This document shows positions 1 to 7,439 of a stretch of 64,000 nt of DNA, piece after piece; the first letter of the stretch is position 1, and each line of letters begins with the position of its first letter. The notes under the pieces are model-generated. The model had not been told where the DNA came from. It saw only the letters and a program-made list of their open reading frames with translations, and made no database searches. The stretch is from NCBI GenBank assembly GCA_017548275.1, contig JAFZAH010000023.1:159490-223489 (forward strand), in the 5' to 3' direction. The stretch is from Prevotella sp. (GTDB taxonomy: Bacteria > Bacteroidota > Bacteroidia > Bacteroidales > Bacteroidaceae). The translations under genes and the position numbers were made by a program.

Positions 1-554
1 CCGAAACCCTCGAGATGCGCCTTGCCCACGTTGGTGATGATGCCGCAGTCGGGTTCCACGATGTTGACCAATGTGCGTATCTCCCCCGGATGGTTGGCAC
101 CCATCTCCACCACGGCGATGTCGTGTTCGCGGGTGAGTCGCAACAACGTCTTCGGCACCCCGATATGATTGTTGAAGTTGCCCTGTGTGTAAAGCACGTT
201 GTACTTCTCGCTGAGCACCGTGGCGATGAGTTCCTTGGTCGTGGTCTTGCCGTTGGTGCCCGTCACGCCGATGATTTTCGTGCCGATGGCGCGCCGGTGT
301 TCACGGGCAAGCATCTGGAGTGTTGTCAGACAGTCATCGGTCAGGATATAACGGTCGTCGCCCTCGACGGCATACTCCTTCTCGTCGATGACGGCATAGG
401 AACAACCTTTCTCCAGTGCCATGGCAGCAAAGGCGTTACCATTAAACGACTCGCCTTTCAAGGCGAAGAAAATAGACCCCTCGGGACAGTCGCGACTGTC
501 GGTGGTCACCTGCGGATGGCGCAGGAATATGCTGTAAAGTTCTCTTATTTCCAT
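1..554 (-). CDS. murF: MurF, UDP-N-acetylmuramoyl-tripeptide--D-alanyl-D-alanine ligase (N-terminal part, runs off the window)
   Basis: Cytoplasmic Mur ligase that adds D-Ala-D-Ala to the UDP-MurNAc-tripeptide, the last soluble step of peptidoglycan precursor synthesis. Only the first ~184 residues are inside the window; the rest lies before base 1. The start MEIREL is read on the minus strand from base 554. The N-terminal substrate-binding domain includes FFALKGESFNGN (about residues 29-40). It is followed by the ATP-binding P-loop GVTGTNGKTTTKE (about 96-108) and the Mur-ligase central-domain run VVEMGANHPGEI, in which the Glu and the NHPGEI element are typical of MurF. A Bacteroidetes -7 box lies about 20 bases upstream. 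It is divergent from folP. The family is secure; the length cannot be judged because the gene is cut by the window edge. Confidence 0.93.
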   Translation of the reverse strand, partial: MEIRELYSIFLRHPQVTTDSRDCPEGSIFFALKGESFNGNAFAAMALEKGCSYAVIDEKEYAVEGDDRYILTDDCLTTLQMLAREHRRAIGTKIIGVTGTNGKTTTKELIATVLSEKYNVLYTQGNFNNHIGVPKTLLRLTREHDIAVVEMGANHPGEIRTLVNIVEPDCGIITNVGKAHLEGF

Positions 555-575
555 GTCTTTTTCTTAATGTGTTTG

Positions 576-583
576 CAAAAGTA
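576..583 (-). promoter_or_regulatory. Candidate -7 box of murF
   Basis: On the minus strand this reads TACTTTTG, a match to the Bacteroidetes TAnnTTTG element, 21 bases before the murF start. No clear -33 TTTG partner is visible, so it is only a half promoter. Confidence 0.45.
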
Positions 584-604
584 ATGTTTTTCGCCGAAAC
601 ATCG

Positions 605-635
605 TTTGATATTTGATTATTTTTTCGTAACTTCG
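605..635 (+). promoter_or_regulatory. Candidate folP promoter (TTTG-N19-TAACTTCG)
   Basis: TTTG at 605-608 and TAACTTCG at 628-635 are separated by 19 bases, the normal Bacteroidetes spacing. The -7 box has one departure from TAnnTTTG. It lies 32 bases upstream of the folP start in the divergent murF-folP gap. Confidence 0.5.
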
Positions 636-667
636 CAGCGGAATATACTTAAATCGTCAGAAAGCGA

Positions 668-1498
668 ATGCAGTATCATGATACCATCCGTGTGGGGGGC
701 AAGTTGCTCGACTTGTCGTCACCCGTCGTGATGGGCATACTCAATGTCACGCCCGACTCTTTCTATGCCGGCAGTCGCCAGCAGACGGACGATGCCGTGG
801 CGCACCGTGCAGAAGAAATCGTTGAGCAGGGCGGTGTGATAATTGATGTGGGCGCCTGCTCTACGCGTCCCGGTGGTGAGCAACCCACGGCAGAGGAGGA
901 GATGTCGCGTCTGCGTCGAGGACTGTCGGTGGTACGTCATGTCTGTCCCGATGCCATCCTCAGCATTGACACCTACCGCCCGGAAGTGGCGCAGATGAGT
1001 ATCGAGGAGTTTGGCGCGGCCATAATCAATGATGTGACCGGAGGCGTTGAGCGTGACGCGGAGGGCGTGGCTGCGATATTCCGTGTGGCGGCACGCGAGC
1101 GTGTGCCATACATACTGACCTCTGTACAACCATCGATACGTGAGGTGCTGCTGACGTTTGCCCGCGATGTGGCGCAGTTGAATGCGTTGGGTGTGGCGGA
1201 TGTCATCCTCGACCCGGGCTTCGGTTTCGGCAAGACGCTGGAGCAGAATTATGAGGTGCTCTCACGTATGGGTCAGTTACAAGTAATGGGTCTGCCGGTG
1301 CTGGCAGGTGTGTCGCGCAAATCGATGATTTACCGTGCACTGGGCATCACACCCGACGAGGCACTCAACGGCACTACCGCCCTCCATATGACGGCGTTGC
1401 GCCAAGGCGCGTCTATCTTGCGCGTGCACGATGTGCGCGAGGCTGTGGAGTGCTGCCGATTGTGGAAAATGATTATAGAATCGGAGGTTTCGGAATAA
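668..1498 (+). CDS. folP: Dihydropteroate synthase FolP
   Basis: Condenses 6-hydroxymethyl-7,8-dihydropterin pyrophosphate with p-aminobenzoate to give 7,8-dihydropteroate in folate synthesis; it is the sulfonamide target. The 276-residue product has the pterin-binding TIM-barrel signatures in order: MGILNVTPDSF (about residues 22-32), IIDVGACSTRPGG (about 58-70), SIDTYRP, AIINDVTGG, and near the end DPGFGFGKTLEQNYEVL and GVSRKSMI. The length is normal for the family. The next gene is cdaA on the same strand, 94 bases downstream; folP-cdaA adjacency is a common Bacteroidales arrangement. Identification is secure. Confidence 0.96.
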   Translation: MQYHDTIRVGGKLLDLSSPVVMGILNVTPDSFYAGSRQQTDDAVAHRAEEIVEQGGVIIDVGACSTRPGGEQPTAEEEMSRLRRGLSVVRHVCPDAILSIDTYRPEVAQMSIEEFGAAIINDVTGGVERDAEGVAAIFRVAARERVPYILTSVQPSIREVLLTFARDVAQLNALGVADVILDPGFGFGKTLEQNYEVLSRMGQLQVMGLPVLAGVSRKSMIYRALGITPDEALNGTTALHMTALRQGASILRVHDVREAVECCRLWKMIIESEVSE

Positions 1499-1520
1499 TC
1501 CTGGGGTCCCCTACAATCCC

Positions 1521-1565
1521 CAGGACTCCCAGACCTCCCAGAGTTCCCAGGACTCCCATAACCCC
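1521..1565. repeat. 9-bp tandem repeat between folP and cdaA
   Basis: Five consecutive 9-base units follow CAGGACTCC, CAGACCTCC, CAGAGTTCC, CAGGACTCC, CATAACCCC. The array fills the centre of the 94-base folP-cdaA gap and ends 27 bases before the cdaA start. Its function is unknown; similar C/T-rich short tandem arrays occur in other gaps of the window. Confidence 0.7.
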
Positions 1566-1592
1566 CAGAAGGAATAATTTAAACAGTCAGAT

Positions 1593-2384
1593 ATGTTTTT
1601 AGATTTTGGTGTGAAAGATGCCATTGACATTATTCTGGTGGCGCTTTTATTGTACTATCTCTACCGCCTGATGCGGGTGTCGCGTTCGCTCAACGTGTTC
1701 ATCGGCATTATGGTGTTTGTCGTCATCTGGCTGTTTGTGAGCCGTGTATTGGAGATGCGTCTGCTCGGGTCCATCCTCGACAAGTTGGTTAGCGTGGGTG
1801 CCATCGGCATCGTCATCCTGTTCCAAGACGACATCCGCAAATTCCTCTATAACCTGGGCGCACATCGTCGTGTGGCAAGCCTGGTCAATTTCTTCTCGTC
1901 GTCAAAACGACGCGATGAGCGAAAGAAACAGCAAAACGACTCCATCCTGCCCATCGTGAGAGCCTGTCAGAATATGGCAAGAGGCAAAGTGGGAGCGCTG
2001 ATCGTGATGGAGCGTAACAAATCGTTGGAGGAGGTGGTTGTGACCGGCGACCTCATCGATTCGGCCATCAACCAACGGCTCATCGAGAATATCTTCTTTA
2101 AGAACTCTCCCCTCCACGATGGCGGTATGATTATCGTGCGCAACCGCATCAAGGCGGCGGCGTGCATCTTGCCAGTGTCTCACGATTTGCATATCCCCAA
2201 GGAATACGGACTTCGTCATCGCGCGGCATTGGGTATCTCGCAGGAGACCGATGCCGTGGCTATCGTCGTGAGCGAGGAGACAGGACGCATCAGCGTAGCC
2301 ATCAACGGAAAACTCAACCCCCGCCTCTCAGCCGAGGATTTGGAGAGTATCCTCAGCACCGAGATGGCTGTCATGGAAGAGTGA
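1593..2384 (+). CDS. cdaA: Membrane diadenylate cyclase CdaA
   Basis: Makes the second messenger c-di-AMP from two ATP. The 263-residue protein has three N-terminal hydrophobic helices (about residues 9-26, 34-50 and 57-77) followed by a DAC catalytic domain (about 100-255), the architecture of CdaA. The catalytic LHDGA motif reads LHDGG (HDGGMIIV), and the second motif RHRAALGIS is intact, followed by VSEETG. The Ala-to-Gly change in the first motif is conservative but noted. It is downstream of folP; pta follows on the same strand. The small size and the TM-DAC order separate it from DisA and CdaS. Confidence 0.93.
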   Translation: MFLDFGVKDAIDIILVALLLYYLYRLMRVSRSLNVFIGIMVFVVIWLFVSRVLEMRLLGSILDKLVSVGAIGIVILFQDDIRKFLYNLGAHRRVASLVNFFSSSKRRDERKKQQNDSILPIVRACQNMARGKVGALIVMERNKSLEEVVVTGDLIDSAINQRLIENIFFKNSPLHDGGMIIVRNRIKAAACILPVSHDLHIPKEYGLRHRAALGISQETDAVAIVVSEETGRISVAINGKLNPRLSAEDLESILSTEMAVMEE

Positions 2385-2440
2385 CCGAAAAAACCATGAG
2401 AGATTTCAATCAAATAATAATAACCAATAACCTTAAGACT

Positions 2441-3448
2441 ATGGATTTAATAAAGCAAATCATTGAGCGTGCGAAGAGCAACAAACAACGCATCGTTCTT
2501 CCCGAGGCTACAGAAGAGCGTACACTGAGAGCCGCCGACCGTGTGTTGGCAGAGGATGTGGCCGACCTGATACTCATCGGCAATCCCGACGAGATTCATC
2601 GTTTGGCAGCGGAGTGGGGACTGACCCACATCGACAAGGCCACATTGATAGACCCTGAGAATAACCCCAAGAGCGAAGTATATGCCCAATTGCTGGCCGA
2701 GTTGCGCAAGAAGAAAGGCATGACTATCGAGCAGGCCCGTGAACTGGTGAAAAACCCGCTTTATCTGGGTTGTATGATTATCAAGACCGAGGGCGCCGAC
2801 GGGCAAATCTCTGGCGCGCTGAGCACTACGGGTGAGACACTGCGCCCTGCCCTGCAAATCATCAAATGCGCACCGGGCATCACCTGCGTGAGCGGTGCCA
2901 TGCTGCTGTTGACAAAGAAACCCGAGTTTGGCGAGAACGGCGTGCTTGTGGTCGGCGATGTGGCCGTCACTCCCATGCCCGATGCCGACCAGTTGTCGCA
3001 AATCGCCGTGTGTACCGCCCAGACAGCCAAGAGCGTGGCCGGGTTTGACGACCCGCGCGTGGCGATGCTCAGTTTCTCGACCAAAGGCAGTGCCACACAC
3101 GAGGTGGTGGACAAGGTCATCGAGGCCACACAGAAGGCTCGTGAACTGAATCCGATGCTGAAGATTGACGGCGAGTTGCAGGCTGATGCCGCTCTTGTTC
3201 CTTCAGTAGGCTCGAAGAAGGCACCGGGCAGCACCATCGCCGGCAAGGCCAACGTACTGGTGTTCCCCAACCTCGAGGTAGGTAATATCGCGTATAAACT
3301 GGTGCAGCGTCTCGGCGACGCCATCGCCATCGGCCCCATCCTGCAAGGTATCGCACGCCCGGTGAACGACCTCAGCCGCGGTTGCTCCGTCGATGACATC
3401 TACTATCTCGTCGCCATCACCGCCTGCCAAGCCATGGACGCTAAATAA
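2441..3448 (+). CDS. pta: Phosphate acetyltransferase Pta (short form)
   Basis: Interconverts acetyl-CoA and acetyl phosphate; with AckA it yields acetate and ATP, a main fermentation route. The start MDLIKQIIERAK at 2441 gives 335 residues, the usual size of the single-domain PTA_PTB enzyme. An open frame continues upstream to 2162, but that stretch overlaps cdaA and does not look like a Pta N-terminus. Recognisable runs are IVLPEATEERTLRAA (about residues 16-30), the conserved SALSTTGETLRPALQIIK, and the C-terminal NVLVFPNLEVGNIAYKLVQR. ackA is the partner gene 622 bases downstream, separated from pta by a small A+T-rich cassette with its own gene. Confidence 0.95.
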   Translation: MDLIKQIIERAKSNKQRIVLPEATEERTLRAADRVLAEDVADLILIGNPDEIHRLAAEWGLTHIDKATLIDPENNPKSEVYAQLLAELRKKKGMTIEQARELVKNPLYLGCMIIKTEGADGQISGALSTTGETLRPALQIIKCAPGITCVSGAMLLLTKKPEFGENGVLVVGDVAVTPMPDADQLSQIAVCTAQTAKSVAGFDDPRVAMLSFSTKGSATHEVVDKVIEATQKARELNPMLKIDGELQADAALVPSVGSKKAPGSTIAGKANVLVFPNLEVGNIAYKLVQRLGDAIAIGPILQGIARPVNDLSRGCSVDDIYYLVAITACQAMDAK

Positions 3449-3469
3449 TGATTTTTTAGGAAAGTAATA

Positions 3470-4029
3470 TTTCGGAAAGAAATTAGAATAATTAGCATAA
3501 TTAAGACCAGAAATTGTATTATACACTTGATTCCTATAATAAAAGGAAATGAACAAACAAGAGTATAAAGATATTTACGATGTGGTGGGTGCCGCTATGG
3601 AGGTTCACAAGACTCTCGGAAGAGGACTCTTTGAGCCAGTTTATCAGGAAGCACTTGCTATGGAAATGGCAAAAAGAGGGCTGACTGCTGAACGTGAAAA
3701 ACAACTGCGCTTGTATTACAAAGGAGTGCAGATGGAAAAAACGTATTTCGCAGATTTTTATTACAAAGGAATAATTATCGAACTGAAATCAGCCGACAGT
3801 ATCTGTTCTGAACATCGTGCTCAATTGTTTAATTATATGCGCATAACAAAAACCTTCAAAGGGATATTAATTAATTTTGGCGAAAAAAGTCTTCGGGCAG
3901 AGCGCTATTTATATCTTCCTGATGAAGATAATTTTGTTCTGTTGTCACAAGATAATTATAAAGACTACATCACTGAATAAAAAATTTTTGGATAATTATT
4001 TTAATTATTCTAATTTCTTTCTGAAAAAT
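3470..4029. mobile_element. Inverted-repeat-bounded cassette carrying a GxxExxY gene
   Basis: Bases 3470-3504 and 3992-4029 are inverted copies of one ~33-base sequence: the left arm contains CGGAAAGAAATTAGAATAA and the right arm, reverse-complemented, contains CAGAAAGAAATTAGAATAA. Between them lies a single open gene (3549-3980). The block is visibly A+T-richer than pta and ackA on either side, and pta and ackA are normally adjacent. A palindrome with the same arms but no gene is at 32131-32204. I read this as a MITE-like unit with a passenger gene. No target-site duplication is evident, and no transposase is present. Confidence 0.6.
3549..3980 (+). CDS. GxxExxY family protein (PD-(D/E)XK nuclease-like)
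   Basis: A 143-residue protein with the family signature GLFEPVY (G26, E29, Y32), the upstream VVGAAMEVHKTLGRG run, and a nuclease-like core D69 ... IELK (E78, K80), followed by HRAQLFNYMRITKTFKGILINFG. The function of GxxExxY proteins is not established; the D...ExK arrangement resembles PD-(D/E)XK nucleases, and this is inference. The gene is A+T-rich compared with pta and ackA and lies within inverted repeats (3470-3504 and 3992-4029), so it appears to be an inserted passenger rather than part of acetate metabolism. Confidence 0.85.
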   Translation: MNKQEYKDIYDVVGAAMEVHKTLGRGLFEPVYQEALAMEMAKRGLTAEREKQLRLYYKGVQMEKTYFADFYYKGIIIELKSADSICSEHRAQLFNYMRITKTFKGILINFGEKSLRAERYLYLPDEDNFVLLSQDNYKDYITE

Positions 4030-4034
4030 AACAA

Positions 4035-4069
4035 TTCAACATTCGTAATTCAACATTCAACATTATTCA
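4035..4069. repeat. Heptamer array (TTCAACA type) directly before ackA
   Basis: Five consecutive 7-base units (TTCAACA, TTCGTAA, TTCAACA, TTCAACA, TTATTCA) end one base before the ackA ATG. They belong to the same TTCAACG/TTCAATG heptamer family seen inside the gene at 27194 and at the ends of purL and the RND adaptor gene. The array occupies the ribosome-binding region of ackA. Confidence 0.6.
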
Positions 4070-4070
4070 T

Positions 4071-5261
4071 ATGAAAATTCTAGTATTAAATTGCGGTTCA
4101 TCGTCTATCAAGTATGCCTTGTATGACATGGACACAAAAACAGTGATGACATCGGGCGGCGCAGAGCGCGTAGGACTTGATGGAGCATTTGTGAAAGTGA
4201 AACTGGCTAATGGCGAGAAGAAACAGATTATGCACGACATACCCGAGCATACCGAGGGCGTGAAGTTCATCTTCTCACTGCTCACCGACCCCGAGATCGG
4301 TGTCATCAAAGACCTGAAAGAGATTGACGCCGTGGGTCACCGTATGGTGCACGGAGGTGAAAAATTCAATAAGAGCGTCATCCTCACCGACGAGGTGCTC
4401 AAGGTGTTTGAGGAGTGCTCCGACCTCGCCCCGCTGCATAACCCCGCTAACTTGAAGGGTGTCAACGCCGTGAAGGAACTGATGCCGGGACTGACACAGG
4501 TGGGTGTGTTTGACACCGCTTTCCACCAGACCATGCCCCCGAAGGCTTATATGTATGCCATCCCGTACGAACTCTATGAGAAGTACGGCATCCGCCGATA
4601 CGGATTCCACGGCACCAGCCACCGCTATGTTTCGGCACGTGCCTGCGAGTTCTTAGGCATCAAGGCTGAAGGCACCAAGATGGTGACTTGCCACGTGGGT
4701 AATGGCGGTTCCATCTGTGCTGTGAAAGACGGCAAATGCGTGGACACCTCCATGGGTCTCACTCCGCTCGAGGGCCTGATGATGGGTACCCGTGCCGGTG
4801 ATATCGACGGCGGTGCCGTGACGTTTATCGAGAAGAAACTCGGTCTGGATGCCGACGGTATGTCCAACCTGCTCAATAAGAAGAGCGGTGTGGCTGGTCT
4901 GACCGGCGGCAAGAGCGACATGCGCGACGTGGAGCAGGCTGCCCGCGAAGGCGATGACCGTGCTCGTTTGGCACAGGAAATGTACTTCTATCGCATCAAA
5001 AAATACATCGGCGCATACGCTGCAGCCATGGGCGGACTCGATGTCATCGTGTTCACTGCCGGCGTGGGCGAGAATCAGGTAAGCATGCGTTCCGAGGTCT
5101 GTAAAGACATGGAGTTCTTGGGCGTGAAGTTCGACGAGGAGAAGAACAATGTGCGCGGCGAAGAGGCCGTCATCTCTGCCGACGACTCACGTGTCAAGGT
5201 TTTGGTCATACCTACTGACGAGGAACTGATGATTGCCACCGACACGATGAATCTGTTGTAG
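4071..5261 (+). CDS. ackA: Acetate kinase AckA
   Basis: Transfers phosphate from acetyl phosphate to ADP, the ATP-yielding step after Pta. The 396-residue length is standard. Motifs: N-terminal LVLNCGSSSIKYALY (about residues 3-17), VGHRMVHGGEKF with the conserved HGG, FDTAFHQTMP (catalytic Asp), YGFHGTSHRYV (about 181-191), TCHVGNGGSI, MGLTPLEGLMMGTRAGDIDGG, and the C-terminal VFTAGVGENQ. A heptamer repeat array abuts the start codon. A hairpin terminator at 5366-5400 separates it from the convergent lpxH. Identification is secure. Confidence 0.97.
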   Translation: MKILVLNCGSSSIKYALYDMDTKTVMTSGGAERVGLDGAFVKVKLANGEKKQIMHDIPEHTEGVKFIFSLLTDPEIGVIKDLKEIDAVGHRMVHGGEKFNKSVILTDEVLKVFEECSDLAPLHNPANLKGVNAVKELMPGLTQVGVFDTAFHQTMPPKAYMYAIPYELYEKYGIRRYGFHGTSHRYVSARACEFLGIKAEGTKMVTCHVGNGGSICAVKDGKCVDTSMGLTPLEGLMMGTRAGDIDGGAVTFIEKKLGLDADGMSNLLNKKSGVAGLTGGKSDMRDVEQAAREGDDRARLAQEMYFYRIKKYIGAYAAAMGGLDVIVFTAGVGENQVSMRSEVCKDMEFLGVKFDEEKNNVRGEEAVISADDSRVKVLVIPTDEELMIATDTMNLL

Positions 5262-5268
5262 ACATATT

Positions 5269-5301
5269 GGAGTGACAGGAGTGGAGGAGTGACAGGAGTG
5301 A
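5269..5301. repeat. Octamer-type repeat (AGGAGTGA) after ackA
   Basis: About four near-copies of AGGAGTGA/C follow one another immediately after the ackA stop. This is the reverse complement of the CACTCCTN octamers found at 46434-46491 and 47887-47918. Confidence 0.5.
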
Positions 5302-5365
5302 AGACATTAGTCCGCGAATAGAGCCCTCCTCATCGGTGTTCCTGTGATTTCATATAAATAAAAAC

Positions 5366-5400
5366 AAGGCGCGTCTCGTTTTGAGATGCGCCTTATTGTT
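5366..5400. terminator. Bidirectional terminator between ackA and lpxH
   Basis: AAGGCGCGTCTC and TGAGATGCGCCTT form an imperfect ~12-base-pair stem with a short loop, flanked by A-rich and T-rich tracts. It sits between two convergent genes. Confidence 0.75.
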
Positions 5401-5403
5401 GTT

Positions 5404-6168
5404 TTATAGTTTGCTTTCACCCTCGATGTATTGTTCGTAGAAGAGGTGCTCACCGTCGAACACCACATAGGTGAAATGCCATATCCAGTCGCCCAGAATC
5501 ATCATCCTCGATTTTCGTGAGACGTTCAGGTCGAGTTCGATGTGGCGGTGCCCGAAGATGAAATAGTCGATATTGTCGTGCGTCTTGATATACTCCTTGG
5601 TGAAGAGCACCAGATGCTCTTTATCCTCACCCATGTAGGGCTCTTCCTTCCCGTCGGGATGTTTCATCCGGCTGTGTTTCGCCCAGTTCTTTCCCAGGCT
5701 CATGCCCCATCGCGGATGGATGAAATTAAGCATCTTCTGACACGTGCGGTTGTGGAATACTTTCCTGAGCAATTTGAATTTCTTGTTAGGGTCGCCCAGC
5801 CCGTCGCCATGCGCCAGGAAAAACACCTTGCCGTATATCTCGGTGGTGAGCGGTTGTTTGTGAACAGTCACACCGCATTCTTTCTCCAGATAGCCGTACG
5901 TCCACAGGTCATGGTTGCCGGTGAAGAAATGCACCTCAACACCCATGTCCGTCAGTTCCGACAGTTTACCGAGGAACCGAGTGAACCCTTTTGGCACCAC
6001 ATCGTGGTATTCGTTCCAGAAATCGAACATGTCGCCCAGCAGATAGACAGCCCCGGCCTTATGCTTGATGCTGTCGAGAAAGCGGACCAACCGCCGCTCC
6101 TGCGTGCGGGAGTGTTCGATGGCGAGCGACCCTAAATGGGCGTCGGAGAGAAAATAGATATTCTTCAT
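5404..6168 (-). CDS. lpxH: UDP-2,3-diacylglucosamine diphosphatase LpxH
   Basis: Calcineurin-like metallophosphoesterase that hydrolyses UDP-2,3-diacylglucosamine to lipid X in lipid A synthesis, at the inner face of the inner membrane. The 254-residue product has the metal-ligand motifs in order: FLSDAHLGS (about residues 5-13), LLGDMFDFWNEY (about 43-54), FTGNHDLW, FLAHGDGLGD and FGHRHIEL. It ends close to the terminator shared with ackA. Upstream on the same strand is the SufT-like gene. A role in another metallophosphatase subfamily cannot be excluded, but the fit to Bacteroidales LpxH is good. Confidence 0.88.
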   Translation of the reverse strand: MKNIYFLSDAHLGSLAIEHSRTQERRLVRFLDSIKHKAGAVYLLGDMFDFWNEYHDVVPKGFTRFLGKLSELTDMGVEVHFFTGNHDLWTYGYLEKECGVTVHKQPLTTEIYGKVFFLAHGDGLGDPNKKFKLLRKVFHNRTCQKMLNFIHPRWGMSLGKNWAKHSRMKHPDGKEEPYMGEDKEHLVLFTKEYIKTHDNIDYFIFGHRHIELDLNVSRKSRMMILGDWIWHFTYVVFDGEHLFYEQYIEGESKL

Positions 6169-6193
6169 GAGCGGTGTATGTCAAAATGATGAT

Positions 6194-6514
6194 TTAGTCC
6201 AGTCCCAATTCCACGAGAGCCTCTTCGCTCATCATGCTCTTGTCCCATTCAGGCTCGAACACCAGTTGCACATTGGCCCCTTTCACGTCTTTCACCGATT
6301 CCACCTTCTGCCGCACGTCTTCAAGGATGAAGTCGGCAGCAGGACAGGTAGGCGCCGTAAACGTCATGTCGATATCTACCGTGTAGTCGTCTTTCACGTC
6401 TATCTTGTAGATAAGTCCCAAATCATAGATGTTGACGGGTATCTCGGGGTCGAATACGGTGCGCAGCACATCTACGATGCGCTCTTCTATCTGGGTTTTC
6501 TCTTCTTGAGTCAT
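6194..6514 (-). CDS. MIP18/SufT-like (DUF59) iron-sulfur assembly protein
   Basis: A 106-residue single-domain protein of the MIP18/PaaD/SufT family, whose members help mature Fe-S proteins. Characteristic runs are VFDPEIPVNIYDLGLIYKI (about residues 20-38), with the conserved DPE and DLGL, and TFTAPTCPAADFI, with the conserved cysteine. It lies 25 bases from lpxH on the same strand, so the two may be cotranscribed. No suf genes are in view, so a specific partner cannot be named. Confidence 0.88.
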   Translation of the reverse strand: MTQEEKTQIEERIVDVLRTVFDPEIPVNIYDLGLIYKIDVKDDYTVDIDMTFTAPTCPAADFILEDVRQKVESVKDVKGANVQLVFEPEWDKSMMSEEALVELGLD

Positions 6515-6626
6515 GCGAAGAATTATGGTTTAGTGTTCTAAAAAGGAGTTAAAGTGATATTGGTCTTAAAGGTTCCTGGGGCCTCGGTTTTCTTAGGAAT
6601 TCCTAAGTTCTCCTAAAGTGGGATTT

Positions 6627-6653
6627 CCCTCCCTTTGGGAGGGTTGGGGTGGG
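6627..6653. repeat. REP-like palindrome (CCCTCCC-TTT-GGGAGGG family)
   Basis: A perfect CCCTCCC/GGGAGGG palindrome with a three-base loop, followed by a TTGGGGTGGG tail. It lies between the SufT-like gene and radC, just beyond the radC stop. It is a clean reference copy of the dispersed family described in the summary. Confidence 0.8.
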
Positions 6654-6667
6654 TGCCAGGTGTATTG

Positions 6668-7354
6668 TCATAGCCGCCCGTGTTCATTGTAACTGTAATA
6701 GTTTCCGTCGGTGACGATGATATGGTCGAGGAAATGGATACGCATTATCTCGCAGGCCTTTTTGAATCGCTCGGTCAGTCGGTCATCGTCTTTGCTGGGT
6801 TTGGTGTTTCCAGAAGGATGGTTGTGACAGAGCACCAAGATGGTGGCGTTGTTGAGCAAAGCATATTTGAGCGCGATGCGCACATCGACAGACGTCTCGC
6901 TGATGCCTCCGTGAGACAGTCGCACCTCTTTGATGAGGCGGAAGTTCTGGTTGAGCAGTATTATCCACGCCTCCTCCACATCCGTGTCGCGCAGCCGTTC
7001 TACCATCAGTTGGTACATCAGGGCAGGACTGTTGAGTTGTGCGCGTGTCTTCACCTCTTCGAGTTGGCGGCGTTTGCCCAGTTCGCAGGCTGCAATGATG
7101 GTGACAGCCTTCGCCTCGCCGATGCCTTTATAGGCTTTCAGGTCGTCGATGCTCATCTTGCCCAGCATGTTCAACTGGTCATCACAGTCATGCATCACCT
7201 GCTTCATCAGTTCCACAGCCGACACACCGGGTTGTCCCGACCCTATCAGGATAGCCAGGAGTTCGGCGTTGGAGAGAGCGGCGGCGCCATGTGCCAGCAG
7301 TCGCTCGCGCGGTCGGTCTTCCTCAGCCCATTGGGTGATGCTCAGATTTTCCAT
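6668..7354 (-). CDS. radC: RadC family JAB/MPN-domain protein
   Basis: A 228-residue RadC (UPF0758) protein. The N-terminal part (about residues 1-100) has WAEEDRPRERLLAHG, LSNAELLAILIGSG and a helix-hairpin-helix-like run KAYKGIGEAKAVTI. The C-terminal JAB domain has the zinc-ligand motif LCHNHPSGNTKPSKDD. Despite the name, a direct role in DNA repair is not firmly established for RadC. It is flanked on both sides by REP-like palindromes (6627 and 7409). Length and motifs are normal. Confidence 0.93.
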   Translation of the reverse strand: MENLSITQWAEEDRPRERLLAHGAAALSNAELLAILIGSGQPGVSAVELMKQVMHDCDDQLNMLGKMSIDDLKAYKGIGEAKAVTIIAACELGKRRQLEEVKTRAQLNSPALMYQLMVERLRDTDVEEAWIILLNQNFRLIKEVRLSHGGISETSVDVRIALKYALLNNATILVLCHNHPSGNTKPSKDDDRLTERFKKACEIMRIHFLDHIIVTDGNYYSYNEHGRL

Positions 7355-7408
7355 TTCAGGAGATTTCAGGAGTGAAGGAATTGATGGGTGACACTGATTT
7401 GCTAATTA

Positions 7409-7438
7409 CCCCTCTCCCTTTGGGAGGGTCGGGGTGGG
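7409..7438. repeat. REP-like palindrome between radC and the GT2 gene
   Basis: CCCCTCTCCC, a TTT loop, GGGAGGG, then TCGGGGTGGG. It ends two bases before the stop codon of the minus-strand glycosyltransferase gene. Confidence 0.8.
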
Positions 7439-7439
7439 T

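Noticed and set aside
2162-2440. N-terminal extension of pta overlapping cdaA
   Set aside because: The frame is open, but it overlaps a well-conserved gene and does not look like Pta; ATG 2441 gives the standard length.
5542-6135. 197-codon plus-strand open frame opposite lpxH
   Set aside because: Lies wholly antisense to the conserved metallophosphoesterase and has no recognisable features.
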